From Williamsia sp. 1135 (GTDB lineage Bacteria; Actinomycetota; Actinomycetes; Mycobacteriales; Mycobacteriaceae), in contig NZ_MJEI01000085.1 in the NCBI RefSeq assembly GCF_002095395.1, forward strand, positions 1 through 64,000: 64,000 nt of DNA. The letters are read 5' to 3'. Position 1 is the stretch's first letter. Every line of letters begins with the position of its first letter. The notes under the pieces were generated by a model, which saw nothing but the letters and a program-made list of their open reading frames with translations, did not search any database and was not told the DNA's origin. Below, piece after piece: positions 20,202 through 29,239 of this stretch. A program made the position numbers and the translations under genes.

Positions 20202-20363
20202 ACGCACCAGGCGTGCGTTGCCTTTCCAGTGTGTGCGAAGGATTGATGTACGCCGAATAGACAGGTCGTTAATCCCGGCCAGGTAGCGGCGACGGCTACG
20301 CGAAACATGCACGGACAGCGGCTGACTGCGATAGCGTTCGTGCAACTTCGTCGAGGGAGCGCA

Positions 20364-22163
20364 ATGTTTGCCGACTTTTCCGATCGCACCGATTTCGACA
20401 ATGCCAATCGCGGCTTGATCGCCACGTTGGAGCCCGCGAAGATCAGCGCTGACGATGGCCGGGTGGTGTACGACGCGGACGGGTTTGCCGCGGCAACCAC
20501 CGGTGACTGTCCCGACACTGTGAATCCCAGCCTCTGGCGCCAGGCGCAGCTGACTGCGATTCACGGCCTCTTCGAGGTCACCGCAGGCATCTACCAGATT
20601 CGTGGCTACGACCTGTCGAACATGACCCTCGTCGAGGGTGACACCGGTGTGGTCGTGATCGACCCGCTCGTGTCCGCCGAATGTGCATCGGCCGGGCTTG
20701 CGCTGTACCGCGAGCATCGCGGCGACCGACCGGTGAGCGCAGTCATCTATACCCACTCGCACATCGACCATTTCGGTGGGGTGCTCGGCGTGGTCGACGC
20801 CGACACCGACGTGCCCATCATCGCGCCGGAGCACTTTCTCGAGCACGCTGTCTCCGAGAACGTCTACGCCGGAGGGGCGATGCTGCGGCGCGGAATGTTC
20901 CACACCGGCATGGTGCTCGACGTCGGCGCGACCGGCACTCTGGGTGCGGGTTTGGGGCCCAGTACGTCGAAGGGAACCGTCGGGCTCATCGCACCTACTC
21001 TCGACATCACCCACACCGGACAAGAAGAGACCTTCGACGGCGTGCGGATGATCTTCCAGGTGACACCGGGCACCGAAGCCCCGTCCGAGATGAACTTCTA
21101 CTTCCCTGATCACCGCGCATTGTGCTTGGCAGAGAACGCCACTCACAACCTGCACAACCTACTCACGCTGCGCGGGGCCGAGGTACGCGACGCCCGCAAC
21201 TGGTCGCGGTACCTCGCCGAGGCGATCGAGATGTTCGCCTACGATTCCGACGTCGCGTTCGCCTCGCACCACTGGCCGACCTGGGGCACAGCCGAACTCA
21301 TTCAGTTCATCACCGAGCAACGCGACCTGTACGCCTACCTGCATGATCAGACACTGCGTCAGCTCAACCGCGGTCTCACCGGTACCGAGATCGCCGAAGA
21401 CTTCGCCATGCCCCCCGCGTTGGATGCGGTGTGGCACACCCATGGGTATTACGGTTCGGTCAGCCACAACGTGAAAGCGATCTACCAGCGGTACCTCGGT
21501 TGGTACGACGGCAATCCCGCACATCTGTGGCAGCACCCTCCGGAAGCGTCCGGTGCCCGCTATGTTCGCGCACTCGGTGGTATCGATGCGGCCGTCGCGA
21601 AGGCCACCGAGTTCGCCGAGGAGGGTGACCTGCGTTTCGCGGCCGAACTGGCCAGTCATGCAGTATTCGCCGAGCCAGGCCATGCCGGCGCGAGGGAGGT
21701 CCTCGAGAACGTGCTGAGACAACTGGGATATGGGTCCGAGTGCGCAACGTGGCGCAACAACTACCTCGTCGGTGCCGACGAGGTGAACGGTCCCACCCAC
21801 GCATCTGACGTCAGTGCTGCGGGAATGGCCACCGCGTTGACCATCACGCAGGTCTTCGACAGTCTCGCCATTCGCATCGACGGCCCCCGCGCCTGGGACG
21901 CCACCGCGTCGGTCCGGTGGCACTTCACCGATTCCGACGAAACCTACCGGATGGAGCTGTCCAACGGCGTCCTCATCCACTACCCGACACAGCGGACCGA
22001 CCCGGCCGACCTCGTGGTCACGCTCACCAAAGCGCAACTGCTCGGACTACTCGCCGGCGCCGGCACCGACGGCATAGCGATGGACGGTGATTCGGGAACC
22101 ATCTCGACGATCGTCGGACTGACCGGCGACCCCGATCCGGCATTCGCCATCGTCACCCCATAG
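20364..22163 (+). CDS. alkyl/aryl-sulfatase of the metallo-beta-lactamase superfamily
   Basis: A 599-aa enzyme of the SdsA1/linear alkylsulfatase family. The dinuclear zinc site is THSHIDHFGG (His131, His133, Asp135, His136) with further ligands near ENATHNLHN and FASHHWP. The central helical dimerisation region follows (YHDQTLRQLNRG type). The C-terminal 120 residues are an SCP2-like domain that binds the alkyl chain (TDSDETYRMELSNGVL). It has no signal peptide, unlike Pseudomonas SdsA1, so it probably acts in the cytoplasm on sulfate esters. Start: ATG 20364 with GAGGGAG 5 nt upstream. Confidence 0.9.
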   Translation: MFADFSDRTDFDNANRGLIATLEPAKISADDGRVVYDADGFAAATTGDCPDTVNPSLWRQAQLTAIHGLFEVTAGIYQIRGYDLSNMTLVEGDTGVVVIDPLVSAECASAGLALYREHRGDRPVSAVIYTHSHIDHFGGVLGVVDADTDVPIIAPEHFLEHAVSENVYAGGAMLRRGMFHTGMVLDVGATGTLGAGLGPSTSKGTVGLIAPTLDITHTGQEETFDGVRMIFQVTPGTEAPSEMNFYFPDHRALCLAENATHNLHNLLTLRGAEVRDARNWSRYLAEAIEMFAYDSDVAFASHHWPTWGTAELIQFITEQRDLYAYLHDQTLRQLNRGLTGTEIAEDFAMPPALDAVWHTHGYYGSVSHNVKAIYQRYLGWYDGNPAHLWQHPPEASGARYVRALGGIDAAVAKATEFAEEGDLRFAAELASHAVFAEPGHAGAREVLENVLRQLGYGSECATWRNNYLVGADEVNGPTHASDVSAAGMATALTITQVFDSLAIRIDGPRAWDATASVRWHFTDSDETYRMELSNGVLIHYPTQRTDPADLVVTLTKAQLLGLLAGAGTDGIAMDGDSGTISTIVGLTGDPDPAFAIVTP

Positions 22164-22231
22164 CGGGAGGACGGGTCCGCTGCGGGAAACCGCCGCGCAG
22201 TACCTTCAAAGTCGTTGTCGCTCGGCGCTCT

Positions 22232-22882
22232 TCATCTCCTACGCCTCCACCAGCGCACGAGCAGGATCGCCACCGCACCGAGTAGCGCCAATCCGAGACT
22301 GACCACCGGAACCTGCCGGGACGGCTCGGGCACCGGCGTGGGCTCGGTGCGCTTGAGGGCGGTGAACCGGGCGCTGTGCTCCTCGGTGGGGGTGGGCCCC
22401 TCGGTGGGAGTGGGCTCGGACCGAACCGGCTCCTTCACGACTGGCTCGGGCGCAACAGGTTTCGGCGCCGCAGGCGGCGCGGGCGGAGGTGCAGGTGCCA
22501 CCGCTTGAGCGGGTGTCGACTTGGGTGGCGCGGTGTTACCCGGTTTGTCGGGACCCTTCTTCGTCGGTGGCTTCCGAGGCGCCGACTTCGCCGCGGCAGA
22601 CTTGGCGGCAGGCACCGAGTCTGTCGTGGGTGCGGCCTTCTTCCCGGGTGCCTTCTTGGCGGCTACCTTCTTCACCGGAGCCTTCTCCGCAGGTGCCTTC
22701 TTTGCCGCCGCCTTCTTCACGGGAGCCTTCTTTGCGGGGGCCTTCTTCGCCGGCGCGGCTTTTTTCGCCGGAGCAGTTTTCTTGGCGGCCGCCTTCTTCG
22801 CAGGTGCCTTCTTTGCCGGTGGAGTCCCGGGCCCGTCAGGAGAAGGCTGATCGGCAAGGGAGTTCGGATCCGGGTCGGCCAT
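22232..22882 (-). CDS. Lys/Ala/Pro-rich histone-tail-like protein with C-terminal membrane anchor
   Basis: A 216-aa low-complexity protein. An acidic start (MADPDPNSLADQ) is followed by about 100 residues of KKAPAKKA-type repeats like the tails of actinobacterial HupB and eukaryotic H1. A Pro/Ala/Glu/Thr-rich linker comes next. The protein ends in one membrane helix (LGLALLGAVAILLVRWW) capped by Arg residues. If the helix inserts with the Arg side in the cytoplasm, the basic repeats' side depends on topology. DNA-membrane tethering or wall-polymer binding are both conceivable. ATG 22882 has GAAGGAG upstream; an in-frame ATG at 22927 lacks one. Confidence 0.75.
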   Translation of the reverse strand: MADPDPNSLADQPSPDGPGTPPAKKAPAKKAAAKKTAPAKKAAPAKKAPAKKAPVKKAAAKKAPAEKAPVKKVAAKKAPGKKAAPTTDSVPAAKSAAAKSAPRKPPTKKGPDKPGNTAPPKSTPAQAVAPAPPPAPPAAPKPVAPEPVVKEPVRSEPTPTEGPTPTEEHSARFTALKRTEPTPVPEPSRQVPVVSLGLALLGAVAILLVRWWRRRR

Positions 22883-22949
22883 GGAAGATTGCGCTCCTTC
22901 GCTTTCGGCTGCGTCCTCGTCAATCATGCCCGGTACCGACCGAGTCGGC

Positions 22950-23876
22950 TCAATTGGGTGCGGTGGTTCCCAAGCCGGCGGCGAGGCCGATCACCAGCGC
23001 CATGAGCATGACTTCGGTGATGGCGCGCCGCAGGGACACCTCTTCGCCGATGCGGTGCGCGCGTGCCGCGGGCAACCAGGTGGTGCGCTGACGAAAGGCA
23101 ACGATGATCAGCATCGCAAGACCTGCGGACTTGGCCAGCAGGATGCGGCCATAGCCGGTACCCGTCAGCTCACCGAGCGAATCGAGTTCGAGAAACGCCG
23201 CCACCACGCCGGTGACGAACAGGACGAGAACGCACCACTGGGCGTATCCGGAGAACAGTGGCAGGCTCGTCGCCCAGCCCTTGCGGCCTCGAACGGTCAG
23301 CGCCAGCGCTGCCAGTGCGCCGCACCACCAACCCGCAGAGAGGACGTGGACGGCGACCAGCACCGGCCCGCCGGTCTGCTGACCGAGGTGACCGGTGACG
23401 GGTCCGATCAGCAGTCCGAGAGCGGTCACTGCGGCAGCGGCCTCGGGAACCGCCATCGTCGGCCGGAACATCCAGACCACCGCGAACACCGCCACCAGCA
23501 GCGCGCATCCGGTGCCGATCAGGGCCGGCGTCGCCCCGCTCACCCGCACGAAGTCCGACAATCCGACGGCTCCGGGGGAGCGCCCGGTCCGCTCGGCGAC
23601 CCCGAGCCAGGCGGCGACCAGCGCGGCCACGAACCAGACGCCGGCCAGGATCGCGGTCAACTGCAGCGCCCGCGGTTCGGTGGGTTCTCCACCGAGCACC
23701 CGCAGGCTGGTCAACCCCAGCACGGTGATGGCCGCGCAGATGGCCACCGCGCTTGCCGCGGCATCCATCTCGGGACCGGCCGGGCGGGCGATCACCCAGC
23801 ACAACCCGACTCCGAGCCAGGCCGCGGGCACGGCACCGATCAACCATTCACGACGCGTCGTGCCCGCAGCCCGCAC
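22950..23876 (-). CDS. copD: copper resistance D-type membrane protein
   Basis: A 308-aa protein with eight or nine hydrophobic helices. The C-terminal half is the CopD domain with His residues (HVLSAGWWCGALAALAL, then LFSGYAQWCVL). CopD proteins are believed to move copper across the membrane together with CopC. It begins on GTG 23876, 3 nt after the copC stop, in a run ycnI-copC-copD. Whether this operon imports copper or detoxifies it cannot be told from sequence. Confidence 0.88.
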   Translation of the reverse strand: MRAAGTTRREWLIGAVPAAWLGVGLCWVIARPAGPEMDAAASAVAICAAITVLGLTSLRVLGGEPTEPRALQLTAILAGVWFVAALVAAWLGVAERTGRSPGAVGLSDFVRVSGATPALIGTGCALLVAVFAVVWMFRPTMAVPEAAAAVTALGLLIGPVTGHLGQQTGGPVLVAVHVLSAGWWCGALAALALTVRGRKGWATSLPLFSGYAQWCVLVLFVTGVVAAFLELDSLGELTGTGYGRILLAKSAGLAMLIIVAFRQRTTWLPAARAHRIGEEVSLRRAITEVMLMALVIGLAAGLGTTAPN

Positions 23877-23879
23877 GGT

Positions 23880-24395
23880 CTACTTCCTGCGCTGCAGGCG
23901 GAGTGCGACGGCCAGACCGCCTCCGAACACGACCACCGCGACCACGATGAACGGCCACACCGGGATGCCCGAGGACGAGGATTCGTCGTCGTCATCGACG
24001 GAGGCGCCGGGAGTGCCTTGGCCAGCGGTGGTGAGGGTGAACGTCAGCTGACCCTCGACCGGATGTCCGTCCGCCGAGGTCACCCGATAGTTGATCAGGT
24101 ACTCGCCCGCAGGCCCGAGCTCGCGCAACTGCGTGCTGACGCTACGGCCCGTGACGGTCGGTTCGCCGTCCTGCCAGTAGTTACGATCGGGCCCCACCAC
24201 GGTCAACGCCGGAAAGCTCTCTTGCAGTGGCTCGTTGAACGTGAGCGTCACCGTCGGAGGTCCGGCACTGACGGACGCCCCGTTCGCGGGGTCGGAGCTG
24301 ACGAGCGCCGAGTGTGCCGATGCCGTCGGAGCGAACGCGAACGTCGTCAGCAGTGCTATTGCGATCGCGCCGATGGTCAGCGCCAACCGCCTCAC
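23880..24395 (-). CDS. copC: copper-binding protein CopC with C-terminal anchor
   Basis: A 171-aa exported protein. The signal peptide (VRRLALTIGAIAIALL...) ends at TASA so that mature residue 1 is His28 (HSALVSSDPANG), the N-terminal Cu(II) ligand of CopC. A second conserved His lies in DGHPVEGQLTFTL. The CopC beta-barrel ends near residue 120. An acidic/Ser linker and a final membrane helix (VWPFIVVAVVVFGGGLAVAL) anchor it outside the membrane. Its GTG start overlaps the ycnI stop (GTGA). Confidence 0.93.
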   Translation of the reverse strand: MRRLALTIGAIAIALLTTFAFAPTASAHSALVSSDPANGASVSAGPPTVTLTFNEPLQESFPALTVVGPDRNYWQDGEPTVTGRSVSTQLRELGPAGEYLINYRVTSADGHPVEGQLTFTLTTAGQGTPGASVDDDDESSSSGIPVWPFIVVAVVVFGGGLAVALRLQRRK

Positions 24396-25084
24396 GAGCG
24401 CTTGCGGGCCAGTGCGCCGACCGCCACGCCGATGCCCAAGGCGCCCAATACGATTCCGGTACCGGCGAGCCAACGCGCGGTGTTGTCGGTGTTCGATTCG
24501 GACGATTCGGCGCTGCTCTGGGTGTCCTCCTCGTGGGTTGCGGTGTCGGCGCCGTGCCCATCGGCGGTCTTGGCCCCCAGCGTCACGGTCGGAGCAGGCT
24601 TGTCCGGCTCGGGCTGGCCTTCCACCGTCGGCTGATCCCACGCCACCACTTCACCGTCGGAGTACGTCTGCACCGTCGGTAGTGTCACCGTCGCCTGCTC
24701 GGGCAGCGGTCCGCCGGAGAGCCGGAATTGAACGAACTCACCGGGATTGATGCCTGGGTTCCCGGGGGCGGCCGTCCAGGTCACGGAGGTCGCCTCCTCG
24801 CTGGCCGGATCCTTGGTGATCTCGGCGGTCCAGCCCGGCATCGGTTCGGTACGAGCGGATTTGAGATTCGGCAATGTCACCGCCACCTTGGTGGTGCTCG
24901 CGGTGTCCGACTCGTTGGGGACCCGGAACGTGATGACGCCGTAGCCGCCCTGCGTGAGGTCGTCGCCGGCCGCGGTGACGTGTGCCGCCGCGACGCCGGC
25001 GCCGAGCAGGCTCAGACCGCCGACCACGGTGGCGGCGGCGAGTGACGCACCGAGGACACGGGCGCGTCGTGAAAATGAAGACAT
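24392..25084 (-). CDS. ycnI: YcnI-family (DUF1775) copper-binding exported protein
   Basis: A 230-aa protein. The signal peptide ends at VAAA, so mature residue 1 is His35 (HVTAAG), the copper-binding N-terminus known for YcnI. A DUF1775 immunoglobulin-like domain follows (YGVITFRVPNES ... WTAAPGNPGINPGEFVQF). A polar linker and a C-terminal membrane helix (LAGTGIVLGALGIGVAVGAL) anchor it. ATG 25084 has AGGA 6 nt before it. First gene of the coupled ycnI-copC-copD set, so it probably delivers or buffers copper outside the membrane. Confidence 0.92.
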   Translation of the reverse strand: MSSFSRRARVLGASLAAATVVGGLSLLGAGVAAAHVTAAGDDLTQGGYGVITFRVPNESDTASTTKVAVTLPNLKSARTEPMPGWTAEITKDPASEEATSVTWTAAPGNPGINPGEFVQFRLSGGPLPEQATVTLPTVQTYSDGEVVAWDQPTVEGQPEPDKPAPTVTLGAKTADGHGADTATHEEDTQSSAESSESNTDNTARWLAGTGIVLGALGIGVAVGALARKRS

Positions 25085-25157
25085 GGTTGTTCCTGACTTG
25101 ATATCGCAGTGATGCCACCCGCGCACGAGAGGCGGGTGGTGGGGGAGGAGGAGGCGA

Positions 25158-25607
25158 TCAGGCCGCCGGCGGACCCCGGAGTCCGACACCGCCGGGTGCG
25201 AGGACACCGACGAGGGGTCGCCGCTGCGGAGCTGTCGTCACCACGAATCGGGTGAGGTCGGTGATCGGGCCGGCGACCAGGAACCGCAGGGTCCGAATGA
25301 CCGAGGTGATCACGGAGTAGAGCCTGCCCGACCCGGCGATCAACAATGCGCAGACCGGGATGGCGACGAGGTGGGTCGTAGCCATGGCCGACGTCGTCGA
25401 CGAATGCGCGTGGGCCATCGGATCCGCGGTCAGGGACAGGACGGTATGACCCGCCAACTGGGCGCCGGTGAGCAACGCGACGAAGGCCACCATCGAACTG
25501 AGCCGGTGTGCCAGGGCACCCGCGGCGACGCCTATCACCACGAGCAATACGAGCCCGGCCGAACCGGGCAGATGGCCGGACGCCACACCGTGGGCGGCAA
25601 CCGCCAA
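25158..25607 (-). CDS. hypothetical membrane protein in the copper operon
   Basis: About 149 aa with four hydrophobic helices and a His-containing middle (TADPMAHAHSSTTSAM), a possible metal site. I do not recognise a family. Start uncertain: TTG 25607 is the first usable codon, without a clear ribosome site, and the frame stays open upstream into the neighbouring gene. It sits between the DUF6474-like gene and ycnI on the same strand, so a role in copper handling is plausible by position only. Confidence 0.65.
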   Translation of the reverse strand: MAVAAHGVASGHLPGSAGLVLLVVIGVAAGALAHRLSSMVAFVALLTGAQLAGHTVLSLTADPMAHAHSSTTSAMATTHLVAIPVCALLIAGSGRLYSVITSVIRTLRFLVAGPITDLTRFVVTTAPQRRPLVGVLAPGGVGLRGPPAA

Positions 25608-25639
25608 CGCCGGTGCGGTGAAAGTGACGGCCAGAGGTT

Positions 25640-26332
25640 TCAGGGACGGACTCCCAGCCGGGCCAGGAGATCGGCGTCGATGGCGGCCAGTTCACGACTG
25701 ATCGCGGCGTGCGCGCTGCGCCGGCGCGCGGCGGGCATGTGCTCGGCTGCCGCGACCGCGGTCGACAGATCCGACAGCCGCTGCCCCATGATCGTGGTGA
25801 ACGTCTTGGTCTCGGCGTCCGAATGCTTGGCGGTGAGGGTGTGCAGCGACTCGGTCGCGCCCGAGATCCGTGCGGACAGGGCCGCGCCGTGGCCGCTGTA
25901 CCGGCCCAGTTCTGCGACCGGAACACCGGCGCGGTCGGCCTGGACGCGGCTGATCTGTTCGCGGGCCGCCGTGCTCGCGCGGTAGGCGATGGGGACGAGA
26001 ACCGGGGACAACACCTTCGCGACCTGCAGGTATCGCTTGACTCGGGCGGTGGAGAGCAACTTGCCGTCGGCAACGGCCTTGGCGTTGGCCTGCGCGATCT
26101 TGAGGTTGTTCTCGTTGGTCTTCGACAGGACCTTTGCAGCGTTCTTGTCCAGCTGGGCCTGAGCCTTGAACGACTTCTTCGCGAGTTTGCGCTGCTGCTT
26201 GCGCTCGGCTTTGGCGTCCTTGCGGCCGGACTTGTCCTCGAGCCGGGCCTCCAGTTTGGCCTTGGCCTTGAGAGCTTTCGCCTGCGCTTTGCGCTGGGCT
26301 CGGCTTGTGCGACCGGAACTGAACAGACCCAT
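25640..26332 (-). CDS. DUF6474-like lysine/alanine-rich protein
   Basis: A 230-aa soluble protein. Residues 1-95 are a highly charged Lys/Ala/Arg helix (RKAQAKALKAKAKLEARLED...), likely a coiled coil, followed by a mixed helical domain (VLSPVLVPIAYRASTAAREQISR) and a C-terminal helical bundle ending LLARLGVRP. Family name is from memory and function is unknown. ATG 26332 has GAGAGGG about 10 nt upstream; an earlier in-frame start at 26428 would add a Cys-containing, non-conserved-looking tail. Confidence 0.75.
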   Translation of the reverse strand: MGLFSSGRTSRAQRKAQAKALKAKAKLEARLEDKSGRKDAKAERKQQRKLAKKSFKAQAQLDKNAAKVLSKTNENNLKIAQANAKAVADGKLLSTARVKRYLQVAKVLSPVLVPIAYRASTAAREQISRVQADRAGVPVAELGRYSGHGAALSARISGATESLHTLTAKHSDAETKTFTTIMGQRLSDLSTAVAAAEHMPAARRRSAHAAISRELAAIDADLLARLGVRP

Positions 26333-26470
26333 GCGGTGCGACCCTCTCGCTTGTTTCGACCAGCCCCGCCTGCGGCGGTGTGCGAATTGTCGTGCAGTTG
26401 CGGTACAAGCATTACATAGCGTGCTCATCGGAGTTGTAGGCCCGAGCGCTCAAGACGGAGGATGGTGTCG

Positions 26471-28141
26471 ATGGCAACACGATCATCGGTGCCATCTGGC
26501 CCGACACACACTCTGCTGACGCCTCGTGACCTGAGCGGTTGCGAGCATCGTCTTGCGCTGGACTCGAGTTTTCCCGCCGCGGTGGCCGTCCCCGACGACG
26601 CCGGGGTGGCCATGCGCAAAGAAGCGGCGGCCGACCACCGGAGCCGGGTCCGGGACATGCTCCACGCGCTGCATTCCGACGAACTCGCGGGGTGGGCCGA
26701 CGCGTCCGCCGGTGGGCGCGCCTACCGGGTGCAGCAGACGATGGCGGCCATCGCTGCCGGCGCGCGCTGGATCTGGGGCGCCACCCTGCCCGACGACGTC
26801 GAGGGTGGTCGCCGCGGCTGGGCGGAGTTGCTGATCCGGGTGGACGACACCCGGGGTGCCGAGGCGCACGAGGGTGCGGCGTACATGCCGGTGATCGTCG
26901 TCAACCACAAGGCGTCTGACCCCGGTTCGGGTGCCATCACCAGTCCGGTGTGGGCGTGGCAGCCGATGATCGACGAGACCCGCAAGGTGCGCGGGAACTC
27001 CCGGGACACCACGCGGCTGGCGCAGCTCTATCGGATGCTGCAGACGCTCGGTGTCGCGGGAGTCGGGCTGCTGCCCGCCGGGCCGGCAGGAGGCGTCATC
27101 GGCCTCGACATCGACTGCATGGTGGTCCTTGACCTCACGGATGCCCTGATCCGTTATGACGCCCTGCTGATCAGACGGCAGGGGATCGCGGCCGGTGACG
27201 TGCCCACGGCGCCGTCGCGGATCGGCGAGTGCCGCAGCTGCGCCTGGTGGTCGAAGTGTGGCCCCGAGCTCGAGGCGGCCAGAGACGTCAGCCTCGTCGT
27301 CAACGGAAATCTGACCCAGTTGCTCGCTACAGTCGGTGTACGGACCATCGACCAGCTGGCCGGATACGAAGGACCGGCGCCAGAAGGCTGGCCTGGCGCA
27401 CTCGACGACGCGATCCTCATGGCGCGCGCCCGCCTGGCCGACGTGTCGTTGATCCGTCGGATGCCCGAGGTTGCAGTCGTGCGCGCCGACGTCGAGATCG
27501 ATGTCGACATGGAGAGCTACCAGGACGACGGGGCCTATCTGTGGGGCACCCTGCTCACCGACAACACCGACCCGTTGCGACCCGTGATCTATCGCCCGTT
27601 CGTCACCTGGACGCCGTTGCCGACCCGCGACGAGGCCCGCTCGTTCGCCGAGTTCTGGACGTGGCTGATCGGCGAACGGGACCGCAGTGTGGCGGCAGGA
27701 AAGACTTTTGCGGCCTACTGCTATTCACAACAGGCCGAGAACCGGTGGTTGCTCGGCTCGGCGGACCGGTTCGCCGGTGAGCCCGGGGTCCCGACCCGCG
27801 ACGAGGTGCTCACGTTCATCAATTCACCTCAGTGGGTGGACATCTACGAGGCCGTCAGCTGCAACTTCCTCAGCCCGCAGGGAAAAGGTCTCAAGAAGGT
27901 CGCACCCCACGCAGGTTTCCACTGGCGCGACGACGAAGCCGGGGGTGAGGCGTCGATGCAGTGGTACCGACGCGCGGTGGGACTGGACGGTGATCAGATC
28001 GATCACACCCAGCGAGCTCGATTGCTCGAGTACAACGAAGACGACGTCCAGGCCACGAAGGCCTTGCGTGAGTGGATGAGCGAAGGCGCCGCCGAACAGG
28101 TCCCGTTGGGCACCGATCTGCCCGGTCCCACGGCGACCTGA
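26471..28141 (+). CDS. TM0106-family RecB-like nuclease
   Basis: A 556-aa putative nuclease. The N-terminal half resembles RecB/Cas4 nucleases (LTPRDLSGCEHRLAL near the start, then ...VIVVNHKAS). A Cys-rich patch CRSCAWWSKC is a possible metal or Fe-S site. The C-terminal half resembles an RNase H/DEDDy exonuclease (VDIDVDMES near residue 345 and YNEDDVQATKALREWM near the end). Such proteins are widespread in actinobacteria, with unclear roles in DNA repair. Start: ATG 26471, with GGAGG 10 nt before it; ATG 26462 would be too close to that site. Confidence 0.8.
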   Translation: MATRSSVPSGPTHTLLTPRDLSGCEHRLALDSSFPAAVAVPDDAGVAMRKEAAADHRSRVRDMLHALHSDELAGWADASAGGRAYRVQQTMAAIAAGARWIWGATLPDDVEGGRRGWAELLIRVDDTRGAEAHEGAAYMPVIVVNHKASDPGSGAITSPVWAWQPMIDETRKVRGNSRDTTRLAQLYRMLQTLGVAGVGLLPAGPAGGVIGLDIDCMVVLDLTDALIRYDALLIRRQGIAAGDVPTAPSRIGECRSCAWWSKCGPELEAARDVSLVVNGNLTQLLATVGVRTIDQLAGYEGPAPEGWPGALDDAILMARARLADVSLIRRMPEVAVVRADVEIDVDMESYQDDGAYLWGTLLTDNTDPLRPVIYRPFVTWTPLPTRDEARSFAEFWTWLIGERDRSVAAGKTFAAYCYSQQAENRWLLGSADRFAGEPGVPTRDEVLTFINSPQWVDIYEAVSCNFLSPQGKGLKKVAPHAGFHWRDDEAGGEASMQWYRRAVGLDGDQIDHTQRARLLEYNEDDVQATKALREWMSEGAAEQVPLGTDLPGPTAT

Positions 28142-28150
28142 TCTGCACTG

Positions 28151-28969
28151 TCAGCCGCGGAGGGATCCGCGCAGGGATTCGAGGAACGAGCCGCTGCCGA
28201 GCAGTGCCAGTGCGCCGAGGGCGAGCAACCCGGCCGGGGCCAGGTCGCGTGCCGTGTCCGCGCCGGAACACCCGCCCGCCGAGTCCGTTCCGAGTAGACA
28301 ACTGGCCGAGACGGGGACCAGGGCTCCCGCGTCTGTGGCGACCGGCGGCTGAGGCGGACTCGCAGGCGTCGCGGCGGGGTTCTGTGGAGCCTGGGGCGCC
28401 GGCGGCAGTGCGGGCGACGCGGTGATCTCGGGGACCTCGACAGTCGGCACCGGGATGATGGCGCCGCCGCTTCCGCCGGTACCCGTCCCCCCTCCACCTC
28501 CCCCCGCGAGGCCGGGGGCCTGCTCGGGAGCGGATTGCATGGGGGACTGTGGCTGCGGCTTCCCGTTGGAAGGCTTCTTGGTCGACACGGTGCCGGGTAA
28601 ACGTGTTCCGGTGGACTTGGCTGTCGGGGTCGACGTGGTGCGCGTCTGGCGGGTGCCGTCCGAGCCACCTCCGATGATCGGTGGGACGTTGGCCGACGTT
28701 GTCGAAGTCGTGGTGGTCGTTCCGCCGGTGGTTGACGTGCTGGTGGTGGTTGACGTGCTGGTGGTGGTCGTCGACTCGGTGGTCGTCGTTTCTGTCGGGG
28801 TCTCACTCGGACCGTTGCAGTGATGGTGGTGATTACCGGGATGACAGCGCGCCTCGGCGGGAGACGAGGTGGTCAAGACGAGTGCGGCGCCTCCGGCGAC
28901 CAGGGCTGCTGCCGCCAGGGCTGCCGACCACCGCAGGACATGCCCCCGCGGCGCACGGTGCTTCGACAT
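28151..28969 (-). CDS. exported Thr/Pro/Gly-rich protein with C-terminal hydrophobic segment
   Basis: A 272-aa low-complexity surface protein. A signal peptide ([22 protein letters not shown]) is followed by a His-rich patch (HPGNHHHHC), a Thr/Ser run of about 35 residues, Gly and Pro stretches, a Cys pair (SCLLGTDSAGGC) and a final hydrophobic helix (PAGLLALGALALLG) before a short charged end. This resembles cell-wall stalk proteins, but no LPXTG sortase motif is visible. Convergent with the nuclease gene, 9 bp apart. Function unknown. Confidence 0.72.
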   Translation of the reverse strand: MSKHRAPRGHVLRWSAALAAAALVAGGAALVLTTSSPAEARCHPGNHHHHCNGPSETPTETTTTESTTTTSTSTTTSTSTTGGTTTTTSTTSANVPPIIGGGSDGTRQTRTTSTPTAKSTGTRLPGTVSTKKPSNGKPQPQSPMQSAPEQAPGLAGGGGGGTGTGGSGGAIIPVPTVEVPEITASPALPPAPQAPQNPAATPASPPQPPVATDAGALVPVSASCLLGTDSAGGCSGADTARDLAPAGLLALGALALLGSGSFLESLRGSLRG

Positions 28970-29127
28970 CGAACCTCCATGGGATGAACGGCGCGTGACT
29001 CTTGAAATTTCGTGCTGTTCACGGTTTATTCAGGTGGGCCCGGTCAGCGTCGACTCGGAGTCCGAGAGTCATTCGCATGCCATCGCGGGCAGCTTGCACC
29101 GCCGTGGCAGCAATATTTCGATAAGCT

Positions 29128-29135
29128 ACCATATG
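29128..29135. promoter_or_regulatory. possible operator before the EspR-like gene
   Basis: The palindrome CCATATGG sits within a broader imperfect repeat (GCTACCATATGGCA) in an AT-richer stretch about 105 bp before the regulator start. It is a candidate binding site for the regulator itself. This is weak evidence: one short palindrome. Confidence 0.25.
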
Positions 29136-29239
29136 GCAAACACGACGTGCGGAGTAGTGAATTTCTTACTTCTAGCTGGTCGCTGCGCGGCGATCGGCCC
29201 TCATTGGGAGGCACACCTGAGATGCGCGTGGAGCGTGGA

